Assembly (NCBI GenBank): GCA_027080125.1
Contig: JALWSW010000070.1
Location: 1 to 7,577 of the forward strand
DNA from: Campylobacterales bacterium
GTDB taxonomy: Bacteria > Campylobacterota_A > Desulfurellia > JAADFJ01
Length of the DNA stretch: 7,577 nucleotides
Reading direction: 5' to 3'
This document shows, in pieces, positions 1 through 5,499 of the stretch. Every line of letters starts with the position of its first letter. Position 1 is the first letter of the stretch. The notes beneath the pieces were generated by a model. The model was not told where the DNA came from and searched no databases. It worked only from the letters and a program-made list of their open reading frames with translations. Made by a program: the position numbers and the translations under genes.

Positions 1-41
1 TATTGGCAAATAGCTTCAGATGACTCAAAGAAGAGGCAGAA

Positions 42-1079
42 TTAGAAATATCTCCTTTTTAGCCTCAGAGAAACATTTACAAGACTTATTAAAACCGGCA
101 CTTCAACCAAAGGTCCTATTACCGCTGCAAATGCTTCGCCTGAATTTATTCCGAATACCGCAACCGCAACTGCGATTGCAAGCTCAAAGTTGTTGCTTGC
201 CGCCGTAAATGATAGTGTTGCCGTTTGAGGATAGTTTGCACCTGCTTTTTTGCTTACATAAAATGAAACGAAAAACATGATTGTAAAATATAATATGAGA
301 GGAATTGCAATTCTTATTACATCTATTGGAATGGAAATAATCAATCCGCCCTTAAGAGAAAACATAACAACAATTGTAAACAATAAAGCCCAAAGTGTAA
401 TCGGGGATATTCGGGAGATAAATTTTTGTTCATACCAATTGTGTCCTTTTCTTTTGACAAGAACGAAGCGGGTAAGCATTCCGGCAAAAAAGGGAATTCC
501 CAGATATATCATAACACTTTCGGCAATTTGACCTATTGTAATATCAACTGCAAAAGAATGCAGTCCGAACCATTTTGGAACAACACTCAGAAAAATATAG
601 GCAAATAATGAATAAAATAATACCTGAAATATTGAATTTAACGCAACTAGACCCGCGGCATATTCACCGTCACCTTTAGCCAGATCATTCCACACTATAA
701 CCATGGCAATGCATCTGGCGAGTCCGATCATTATCAATCCGGCCATGTATTCAGGGTAATTTCTTAAAAAGAGTACGGCAAGCAAAAACATTAAAATTGG
801 TCCGATAATCCAGTTTTGAACTAACGACAAAGAAAGTATTTTTACATCCTTAAAAACATTGCCTAATTTTTCGTAACGCACTTTTGCAAGCGGCGGATAC
901 ATCATTAATATCAATCCTATTGCAATCGGAATATTGGTTGTTCCAACCTGAAACAGACCCCAGAAATGTGTAATTTTAGGAATAAGGTAACCGGAAAAAA
1001 CACCGATAAACATGGCTAAAAAAATCCATAGAGTTAAGAATCTATCTAAAAATTTTAATTTTTTTTGCTTACTCGGCAT
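42..1079 (-). CDS. acr3: ACR3-family arsenite efflux permease
   Basis: Integral membrane transporter that exports arsenite (As(III)) using the membrane potential or proton gradient; it disposes of the product of the arsenate reductase encoded just upstream. The 345-residue length is normal for ACR3. About ten hydrophobic segments are visible, for example near residues 15-33, 50-62, 88-105, 140-165, 225-242, 256-275 and 298-335. The family hallmark ARCIAMVIVWNDLAKGD holds the single essential cysteine (Cys123), and GPLVEVPVL near the C-terminus holds the conserved acidic residue (Glu326). Both positions are known to be required in characterised ACR3 proteins. This separates it from the unrelated ArsB permease. 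The ATG at 1079 is preceded by an AAGGAAA ribosome binding site. It lies 56 bases downstream of arsC on the same strand and is probably co-transcribed with it. The gene is complete, and only 41 bases of the window lie beyond its stop. Confidence 0.95.
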   Translation of the reverse strand: MPSKQKKLKFLDRFLTLWIFLAMFIGVFSGYLIPKITHFWGLFQVGTTNIPIAIGLILMMYPPLAKVRYEKLGNVFKDVKILSLSLVQNWIIGPILMFLLAVLFLRNYPEYMAGLIMIGLARCIAMVIVWNDLAKGDGEYAAGLVALNSIFQVLFYSLFAYIFLSVVPKWFGLHSFAVDITIGQIAESVMIYLGIPFFAGMLTRFVLVKRKGHNWYEQKFISRISPITLWALLFTIVVMFSLKGGLIISIPIDVIRIAIPLILYFTIMFFVSFYVSKKAGANYPQTATLSFTAASNNFELAIAVAVAVFGINSGEAFAAVIGPLVEVPVLISLVNVSLRLKRRYF

Positions 1080-1112
1080 AATTATTTCCTTTTAAAAATA
1101 CCTTTGTGGACA

Positions 1113-1130
1113 GAAACATGAAACTGTTTC
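1113..1130. repeat. Inverted repeat between arsC and acr3
   Basis: GAAACA-TGAAAC-TGTTTC is a perfect 6-6-6 inverted repeat in the 56-base gap between the arsC stop and the acr3 ribosome binding site. The inner bases give an alternative overlapping hairpin (GAAAC-T-GTTTC). On the minus-strand transcript it would form a short AU-rich stem just after arsC. A function in mRNA processing or stability is possible but only inferred. It has no U-run on the minus strand, so it is not a terminator for the operon. Confidence 0.5.
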
Positions 1131-1135
1131 GTTTT

Positions 1136-1567
1136 TTAAGAGTTATTATGAGCACTGTTTACCTCCATAAGAAATGTCTTTATTTTATCTTTTATCTTAT
1201 CCCTAGTCTTTGCAAACTCTTTTAATATTTCTTCTTTGGTTCCGGCAGTCTTTGCCGGGTCATCTATCGGCCAATGAATCCGTTTTATTTGTGGAGGTGT
1301 TACGGGGCAGTTTTTTTCTGCATTGCCGCATAAGGTGATTACATAATCCATCTGCCTGAGCAGTATTGGATCGATTGCCTTGGATTTCTGTTTTGAGATA
1401 TCTATGTCGATTTCCCGCATCACTTTGATTGCATACGGGTTAACTCTTGAAGGAGAAACCCCTGCACTGAAAGGCTCTATTATCCCTTCTCCGTAAATTC
1501 TCATCATTCCTTCAGCCATCTGGCTTCGGCACGAGTTGCCCGTGCATACGAACATCATCTTTATCAT
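1136..1567 (-). CDS. arsC: Thioredoxin-coupled arsenate reductase
   Basis: Cytoplasmic enzyme that reduces arsenate to arsenite, with the fold of low-molecular-weight tyrosine phosphatases (pI258/B. subtilis ArsC type). The 143-residue product opens with the P-loop CTGNSCRS (residues 8-15; nucleophile Cys8), followed by QMAEG. The redox pair is Cys80 and Cys87 in LCGNAEKNC, with the same seven-residue spacing as Cys82/Cys89 of pI258 ArsC. The DDP motif at 102-104 supplies the general acid. All three catalytic cysteines are present, so regeneration by thioredoxin is expected rather than by glutaredoxin. An in-frame ATG 13 codons upstream (1606) is rejected as the start: the ATG at 1567 has an AGAGGA site six bases before it, aligns with the family N-terminus, and the 1606 ATG lies at the predicted transcription start. 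First gene of an arsC-acr3 operon. Confidence 0.95.
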   Translation of the reverse strand: MIKMMFVCTGNSCRSQMAEGMMRIYGEGIIEPFSAGVSPSRVNPYAIKVMREIDIDISKQKSKAIDPILLRQMDYVITLCGNAEKNCPVTPPQIKRIHWPIDDPAKTAGTKEEILKEFAKTRDKIKDKIKTFLMEVNSAHNNS

Positions 1568-1573
1568 CTTGTT

Positions 1574-1579
1574 TCCTCT
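1574..1579 (-). promoter_or_regulatory. Ribosome binding site fixing the arsC start
   Basis: AGAGGA on the minus strand, six bases before the ATG at 1567. It decides between this start and the upstream in-frame ATG at 1606, which has no comparable site. Confidence 0.75.
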
Positions 1580-1598
1580 ATTTTTTTGTTTATCGATG

Positions 1599-1613
1599 CC
1601 TAACATAATTAGG
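1599..1613. promoter_or_regulatory. Inverted repeat at arsC transcription start (candidate operator)
   Basis: CCTAA-CATAA-TTAGG, a perfect 5-5-5 inverted repeat just downstream of the proposed -10 box and across the expected transcription start of arsC. The position suits a repressor operator such as one for an ArsR-family protein. It is short and AT-rich, so chance occurrence is possible, and no regulator gene is in the window. Confidence 0.4.
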
Positions 1614-1616
1614 TAT

Positions 1617-1644
1617 ATTGTATGCTTATATCCTGATATGTCAA
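1617..1644 (-). promoter_or_regulatory. Sigma70-type promoter of arsC-acr3
   Basis: On the minus strand a perfect TTGACA (-35, 1639-1644) is followed after 16 bases by TACAAT (-10, 1617-1622; one mismatch to consensus). Transcription would start near 1610, giving a leader of about 43 bases before the arsC ATG. It lies between the cutA stop and arsC, so the ars genes can be expressed independently of cutA. Confidence 0.65.
1628..1639. promoter_or_regulatory. Inverted repeat in the arsC promoter spacer (candidate operator)
   Basis: ATATC-CT-GATAT, a perfect 5-2-5 inverted repeat lying almost wholly between the -35 and -10 boxes of the arsC promoter. A protein bound there would block RNA polymerase. 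With the repeat at 1599-1613 it could make a two-site operator. This is inferred from position and symmetry only. Confidence 0.4.
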
Positions 1645-1692
1645 GATGTTTTCCAGAATTTTTATGCCAATGGCACGAAGACCGGTAGATAC

Positions 1693-1998
1693 CTATTGTG
1701 TGACACTATATAGCCATCGTTTGTAATCTTGGTTTGCATCAACATTAAAAGAGAGAATTTCAGGAATTTCGTAAATATGAATTTCGCGAATAATCTTTTC
1801 GGCAATCCGGCGATTCTTTTTGGGAAGTTTTATAAACAGAATACTTTCGTTTGCCGTTTCCTGTTTTCCTTTCCAAAGAAATATCGATTCGACCGATTTC
1901 AGTATCTGAACGCATCCTGCAACCGAATTTGTCAAAAGTTTATGCGCAATACTTCTGGCAAGCTCAACCGAAGGTACTGAGACAATCATCATAATCAT
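1693..1998 (-). CDS. cutA: CutA1 family protein
   Basis: Small cytoplasmic protein of 101 residues, the usual CutA1 length. Members form very stable trimers with a ferredoxin-like fold related to PII signalling proteins. E. coli cutA is linked to divalent metal tolerance, but the biochemical role is unsettled. Family features in order: a first beta strand followed by ELARSIAHKLLTNSVAGCVQILKSVESIFLWKGK (residues 12-45; compare the AACA...S.Y.W.G pattern of the family), then ESILFIKL (residues 51-58), the YEIPEIL segment (compare YQTPELL in E. coli) and a C-terminal DYKRWL. An AAGGAGG site lies 10 bases before the ATG at 1998; this is slightly long but no better start is available. Divergent from trxA, and upstream of arsC on the same strand with a 125-base gap that holds the arsC promoter. 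Confidence 0.9.
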   Translation of the reverse strand: MIMMIVSVPSVELARSIAHKLLTNSVAGCVQILKSVESIFLWKGKQETANESILFIKLPKKNRRIAEKIIREIHIYEIPEILSFNVDANQDYKRWLYSVTQ

Positions 1999-2034
1999 AT
2001 GATCGATTCCTCCTTATACAAATCTTTCATATTT

Positions 2035-2062
2035 ATCTTATCAGAATCAATCGACTTGACAA
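2035..2062 (-). promoter_or_regulatory. Candidate promoter of cutA
   Basis: On the minus strand TTGTCA (2057-2062; five of six to consensus), 16 bases, then TAAGAT (2035-2040; four of six). Its -35 overlaps the -35 of the opposing trxA promoter. Moderate match only. Confidence 0.35.
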
Positions 2063-2071
2063 TTCGGTCAA
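2056..2071. promoter_or_regulatory. Inverted repeat shared by the divergent cutA and trxA promoters
   Basis: TTGAC-AATTCG-GTCAA, a perfect 5-6-5 inverted repeat in the cutA-trxA intergenic region. Its left arm is most of the trxA -35 box and it also covers the candidate cutA -35. One protein bound here could control both directions. Part of the symmetry may come simply from two opposed TTGAC-type -35 elements. Confidence 0.4.
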
Positions 2072-2083
2072 ATTTTTTATTAT
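2056..2083 (+). promoter_or_regulatory. Sigma70-type promoter of trxA
   Basis: Perfect TTGACA (2056-2061), a 16-base spacer, then TATTAT (2078-2083; one mismatch). Transcription would begin around 2090, giving a leader of about 40 bases before the trxA ATG. Confidence 0.6.
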
Positions 2084-2116
2084 CTTTTATACTTGGCTGA
2101 TAGCAATCTTGGCAAT

Positions 2117-2124
2117 AAAGGAGG
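2117..2124 (+). promoter_or_regulatory. Ribosome binding site fixing the trxA start
   Basis: AAAGGAGG, near-perfect complement to the 16S rRNA tail, four to five bases before the ATG at 2129. It rules out the in-frame TTG at 2093, which would place the site inside the coding region. Confidence 0.85.
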
Positions 2125-2128
2125 ATTT

Positions 2129-2449
2129 ATGTCAAAAGAAATTGTATTAACGGAAGCTAATTGGGAAAGTGAAGTAATAAACGCAAAAGGTTTGGTAATG
2201 GTCGATTTCTGGGCGCCCTGGTGCGGTCCCTGTCGAATGGTCTCACCTGTGATAGATGAGATTGCGGATGAAATCGACGACATTGTTGTCGGAAAGCTTA
2301 ACACCGATGAACAGCCTTCCATAGCATCGCGCTACGGCATAATGTCAATCCCGACCGTTATGTTTTTTAAGGGTGGAAAGGTTGTGGATCAGATTATCGG
2401 AGCTGCTCCCAAAGAAAGCTACGTAGAAAAGATAAAACTGCTTCAATAA
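2129..2449 (+). CDS. trxA: Thioredoxin
   Basis: General cytoplasmic dithiol reductant of 106 residues, typical thioredoxin length. The active site WCGPC spans residues 31-35 (Cys32, Cys35) after the strand VMVDFWAP with its conserved buried Asp26. The cis-proline loop SIPT has Pro75, and FFKGGKVVDQIIGA (residues 79-92) matches the C-terminal strand and glycine positions. No signal peptide. Likely clients include the neighbouring thioredoxin-dependent arsenate reductase, and it is itself reduced by the thioredoxin reductase encoded 213 bases downstream. It is divergent from cutA and has its own promoter. No intrinsic terminator follows, so read-through into trxB is plausible. Confidence 0.97.
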   Translation: MSKEIVLTEANWESEVINAKGLVMVDFWAPWCGPCRMVSPVIDEIADEIDDIVVGKLNTDEQPSIASRYGIMSIPTVMFFKGGKVVDQIIGAAPKESYVEKIKLLQ

Positions 2450-2662
2450 TCAGAGTGGTATCGAGCTTTAAAAAAGAGAGCGAGCAATCTTCGGATCTTT
2501 CTGGTAAGAATTTTATATCCGCAGATCAAACAGGCTTGTTTTATAAAGTATTACATTAGGCAACTTTCCTCGGCTTAACCCTGTCTTATAAAAAACAACA
2601 CAAAAAAACCTGTACAAAAGCTGGAGGTAATTCATCATACCGATTAAAGGAAGGAGGAGCAG
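2450..2662 (+). other. Noncoding trxA-trxB spacer with inverted repeats
   Basis: This 213-base stretch has no convincing reading frame, no U-tailed terminator and no strong promoter; a TATAAA at 2587-2592 lacks a good -35. It does contain complementary segments: ACAGGCTT (2530-2537) can pair with AACCCTGT (2577-2584, one mismatch) or with AACCTGT (2608-2614), and TTGTTTTATAA (2536-2546) with TTATAAAAAACAA (2586-2598, two-base bulge). A GGAGGT at 2623-2628 has no suitable start codon after it. The true trxB site is AAGGAGG at 2651-2657, five bases before the ATG. It may be a folded leader of the trxB-hemL-atp transcript, but that is speculative. Confidence 0.4.
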
Positions 2663-3580
2663 ATGTTGCAGCTTGCAATTATTGGTGGAGGTGTGGCAGG
2701 ACTTTCCGCTGCAATTTATGCGGCTAGATACGGAATCGAATGCAAAATATTCGAGCAAAAATCTATAGGCGGCCAGATTGTCGTATCAGCTAACGTAGAA
2801 AATTATCCCGGCGTGCCCGGTCCGATATCAGGTTTTGATCTTATCCAAAATTTTGAAAAGCAGGTTAAAAACCTTAATATCCCAACCGAATACAAACAAT
2901 GTGTAAATATACAAAAAAACAGTGAAGGAAAAATATTATCATTTGACGATGGTTCCAGGGTTGAAGCTAAAGCCGTAATCATAGCAACAGGAGCAAGTCC
3001 AAGAAGGCTGAATGCAAAAAATGAGGCAAAATTTATCGGTCGAGGTATCTCTTTTTGCGCAACCTGTGACGGATTCTTTTTTAAAGGAAAAAATGTTGCC
3101 GTTGTCGGAGGCGGAGATTCGGCAATAGATGAAGCGCTGTTTCTCTCAAAAATTGTCAACAAAATCTATATAATACATCGAAGAGACCAGCTCAGAGCAT
3201 CAAAAATTTTACAGGAAAAAGCATTTTCAACGACAAACATCGAATTTTTGTGGTCAACGGTTGTAGAATCGGTAAACGGAGACAACAAAGTCGAATCGCT
3301 TACGCTGAAAAGTACCAAAGACGGCTCCGTATCCGAGCTGAAAATAGACGGCGTATTTATCTATATCGGACTGATTCCGGCAAGCAAAGACTTTTGTCCA
3401 CCGGTGTTGGATGATAAGCAGGGATATATAATATCAGATTCAAAGATGGCAACCAACATAGAAGGAATCTTTGTTGCAGGAGATGTCAGGTTATCACCGC
3501 TAAAACAGCTTATAACAGCAGCAGCAGACGGTGCCATAGCAGCTGATTCGGCAAACAGATATCTGATGGGATTAGAATGA
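2663..3580 (+). CDS. trxB: Thioredoxin reductase
   Basis: FAD-dependent enzyme that transfers electrons from NADPH to oxidised thioredoxin. The 305 residues match the low-molecular-weight bacterial type. Domain order: N-terminal FAD-binding GGGVAGLSAA (8-17), then GGQIV...VENYPG (36-50), ATGASPR (108-114), the redox-active CATC (Cys132, Cys135) followed by DG, the NADPH-binding loop GGGDSAIDEA (149-158), the 2'-phosphate-binding HRRDQLRAS (172-180), and the C-terminal FAD motif GIFVAGDVR (268-276) with LKQLITAAADGAIAA. The HRR motif argues for NADPH rather than a ferredoxin- or F420-linked variant. The start is set by AAGGAGG five bases upstream. Its TGA overlaps the hemL ATG in ATGA, implying translational coupling. 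With trxA it completes a thioredoxin system next to the ars operon. Confidence 0.96.
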   Translation: MLQLAIIGGGVAGLSAAIYAARYGIECKIFEQKSIGGQIVVSANVENYPGVPGPISGFDLIQNFEKQVKNLNIPTEYKQCVNIQKNSEGKILSFDDGSRVEAKAVIIATGASPRRLNAKNEAKFIGRGISFCATCDGFFFKGKNVAVVGGGDSAIDEALFLSKIVNKIYIIHRRDQLRASKILQEKAFSTTNIEFLWSTVVESVNGDNKVESLTLKSTKDGSVSELKIDGVFIYIGLIPASKDFCPPVLDDKQGYIISDSKMATNIEGIFVAGDVRLSPLKQLITAAADGAIAADSANRYLMGLE

Positions 3581-4884
3581 AACAGGAAAAATCTAAACAG
3601 CTTTTCAACGAAGCAAAAAGATATATTGTAGGCGGAGTAGATAGCCCGGTAAGATCGTTCGGAGCAGTAGGCGGAAATCCGTTATTTATCGAAAGTGGTT
3701 CTGGCTCATATATCACCGACAGCGACGGCAACAGCTATATCGATTATGTATGTTCTTGGGGACCGTTAATCCTTGGACACCGCGACAAAGATGTAGTAAA
3801 TGCAATACGATTGGTGCTTGAGAAAAGGGGCACATCCTTCGGAGCGCCAACGGATCTGGAAACAGAACTTGCCAAAATTATCAGTGAAAGCGAAGGTGCA
3901 GCAGAAAAGATACGTTTTGTGAACTCCGGAACAGAGGCAACAATGAGCGCTATAAGAGTTGCAAGAGGCGTTACCGGAAGAGATAAGATAGTCAAATTCA
4001 ACGGCTGCTATCACGGGCATTCCGACAGCCTTTTGGTGAGCGCAGGCTCAGGAGCAATGACAACCGGTGTCCCGAACAGTCCGGGCGTTCCCGCTTCTTT
4101 GGCATCAGATACGATAGTTTTGGAATATAACGATGCTGAGGCAGTTGAGGAGTGTTTTAAAAAATATGGTGATCAGATTGCCTGCGTCATAGTTGAACCG
4201 ATTGCTGCAAATATGGGACTGGTTATGCCGAAAAACGGGTTTCTTCAGGCAATACGGGAGAATACGGAAAAATATGGCGCTTTGTTTATTGATGATGAGG
4301 TGTTGGTCGGATTTAGAACATGCTACGGAACTGCAATATCAAGGATGAATATAGCACCTGATATTATCTGCTACGGAAAGGTAATCGGAGGAGGAATGCC
4401 TGTAGCCGCATATGCGGGTAAATCTATCTATATGAATAAGGTTTCTCCCGAAGGTCCCATCTATCAAGCGGGAACACTTTCTGGCAATCCGCTTGGAATG
4501 GCAGCAGGTATTGCAACACTTAAAAAGCTGAAAAAGACAAATCCGTACAACCGCTTTGAGCAGATGAGCAAAACACTCTGCAAGCGTTTGCAGGAATCAG
4601 CGGCTTCTGCCAATATTCCGATTGATGCTCCACACATCGGATCAATATTTGCCGTCTTTTTTTCCGATAAAAGGATTGAAAACTTTTCAGATGTAAAAAA
4701 TTCAGACAAAGAGCGTTTCGTCCGCTATTTCCGCTTTATGCTCGATCGTGGCATCTATCTTGCACCTTCTCCGTTCGAGGTCTCCTTTTTGTCGACAAAA
4801 CATACCGATGAACAGATCTTACGCACAATAAAAATTTTCAACGATTTTCTTGATAACGAGGCTGCGGAAAAAGCGCCTGCTTAA
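3577..4884 (+). CDS. hemL: Glutamate-1-semialdehyde 2,1-aminomutase
   Basis: PLP-dependent class III aminotransferase-fold enzyme that converts glutamate-1-semialdehyde to 5-aminolevulinate, the last step of the C5 route to tetrapyrroles (haem, sirohaem, corrinoids). The 435 residues match the family. Visible motifs: GGVDSPVRSF (19-28), NSGTEATMSAIRVARG (116-131, phosphate/PLP site), FNGCYHGHSD (141-150), DDEV (239-242, Asp that pairs with the pyridine nitrogen), YGKVIGGGMPV (266-276) with Schiff-base Lys268, and QAGTLSGNPL (297-306). Two usually conserved spots differ: DEVLVGFR where most have DEVMTGFR, and APSPFEVSF where most have APSQFEAGF. VDSPVRSF and SGTEATMSA favour HemL over an omega-transaminase. 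It overlaps trxB by four bases, has only a weak ribosome binding site, and overlaps atpZ by one base, so it appears to be the middle of a coupled operon. Confidence 0.95.
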   Translation: MKQEKSKQLFNEAKRYIVGGVDSPVRSFGAVGGNPLFIESGSGSYITDSDGNSYIDYVCSWGPLILGHRDKDVVNAIRLVLEKRGTSFGAPTDLETELAKIISESEGAAEKIRFVNSGTEATMSAIRVARGVTGRDKIVKFNGCYHGHSDSLLVSAGSGAMTTGVPNSPGVPASLASDTIVLEYNDAEAVEECFKKYGDQIACVIVEPIAANMGLVMPKNGFLQAIRENTEKYGALFIDDEVLVGFRTCYGTAISRMNIAPDIICYGKVIGGGMPVAAYAGKSIYMNKVSPEGPIYQAGTLSGNPLGMAAGIATLKKLKKTNPYNRFEQMSKTLCKRLQESAASANIPIDAPHIGSIFAVFFSDKRIENFSDVKNSDKERFVRYFRFMLDRGIYLAPSPFEVSFLSTKHTDEQILRTIKIFNDFLDNEAAEKAPA

Positions 4885-5096
4885 TGAAAAAAAAGATAAA
4901 AAAATATTGGGAACTATACAAATCGTTCTCTCTTGGATTATCGGTTGTTTTCAGCGTAGTCATAGGAGGGGTGATCGGTTATTTTCTTGATAAGCGATTT
5001 CCCACAAAATACCATATTCTGTTTCTTATGTTTCTTTTTTACGGTATCGGGGCTGCGTTCTGGAATATATATCAGGAATGGAAACGCCTGAAATAA
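4884..5096 (+). CDS. atpZ: AtpZ-like small membrane protein of the ATP synthase operon
   Basis: A 70-residue protein with a lysine-rich N-terminus, two membrane segments (about 16-35 and 43-62) and a basic C-terminus. The first helix carries the GGVIGYFLDKRF pattern typical of the AtpZ/AtpQ family (often labelled F0F1-ATPase subunit, putative Ca2+/Mg2+ transporter). Known members lie first in atp operons next to atpI and are implicated with AtpI in Mg2+ supply or in assembly. The ATG overlaps the hemL stop in TAATG, and there is no good ribosome binding site at a useful distance, so translation probably depends on reinitiation after hemL. The end overlaps atpI by 19 bases. Identification rests on topology, the glycine motif and position. 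Confidence 0.8.
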   Translation: MKKKIKKYWELYKSFSLGLSVVFSVVIGGVIGYFLDKRFPTKYHILFLMFLFYGIGAAFWNIYQEWKRLK

Positions 5097-5473
5097 TAAA
5101 AGGAATACCTCCGCTGCAAAAGATTGAGCGGTTGAGCGTGGTATTTTATCTGCTCTCATGCATAGCCATCCTCATTCTATATCCTATCTATTTATCCGCA
5201 TTTATAATAGGAGCGGCTCTGTTTTATTTTGACTATTGGCTAATGAAAAAAAGTGTAGGAAATATTTCAAAAAAAAGAAAAAACTTGTTTTTCATAGTTT
5301 TAAATTTCTTCAGATACTTGATATTTGTCATTCTTATCGCTATACTGCTTTTCATTATTAAAATTAGTTGGCTCGGATTTATACCGGGTTTGGCCGCAGG
5401 ACCGGTTTTTCTGGCTCTTTCGGTTGCAATATGCGTTATAGATGAGAAAATAAGGACCAAAAAGAGTCCATAA
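5078..5473 (+). CDS. atpI: ATP synthase protein I (AtpI-like)
   Basis: A 131-residue hydrophobic protein with four predicted membrane helices (about 21-38, 40-55, 71-94 and 98-121) and a lysine-rich loop at 58-70, the layout of AtpI. AtpI is not part of the finished enzyme; in other bacteria it helps assemble the c-ring. Sequence conservation is low in this family, so the call relies on topology and on its place between atpZ and atpB. The ATG at 5078 lies inside atpZ, in another frame, and has no well-spaced ribosome binding site, which suggests coupling to atpZ. No ATG, GTG or TTG shortly after the atpZ stop has a ribosome binding site. A 26-base gap with a strong site leads to atpB. Confidence 0.75.
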   Translation: METPEIIKGIPPLQKIERLSVVFYLLSCIAILILYPIYLSAFIIGAALFYFDYWLMKKSVGNISKKRKNLFFIVLNFFRYLIFVILIAILLFIIKISWLGFIPGLAAGPVFLALSVAICVIDEKIRTKKSP

Positions 5474-5499
5474 TAATATATATTTGGAGGTTGAAAAGT

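Noticed and set aside
1..41. Sequence downstream of acr3 at the window edge
   Set aside because: Too short to support any gene, terminator or regulator call.
277..608. Plus-strand open frames inside the acr3 region
   Set aside because: They lie opposite a complete, motif-bearing ACR3 gene, show no family motifs and have no ribosome binding sites; they are shadow frames.
1568..1606. Longer arsC reading frame starting at the ATG at 1606
   Set aside because: The extra 13 residues are not part of the ArsC family, the ATG falls at the predicted transcription start, and the ATG at 1567 has a good ribosome binding site.
1665..1675. TGCC-AAT-GGCA hairpin as a terminator after cutA
   Set aside because: Only a four-base stem, with no U-run following on the minus strand.
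2093..2128. TTG start 12 codons upstream for trxA
   Set aside because: It would place the strong AAAGGAGG site inside the gene; the ATG at 2129 is correctly spaced and matches thioredoxin length.
2623..2640. GGAGGT suggesting a small gene before trxB
   Set aside because: No ATG, GTG or TTG follows at a usable distance, and the frames nearby close at once.
5491..5499. TTG start for atpB
   Set aside because: It directly abuts the GGAGG with no spacer; the ATG at 5500 is nine bases away from it.
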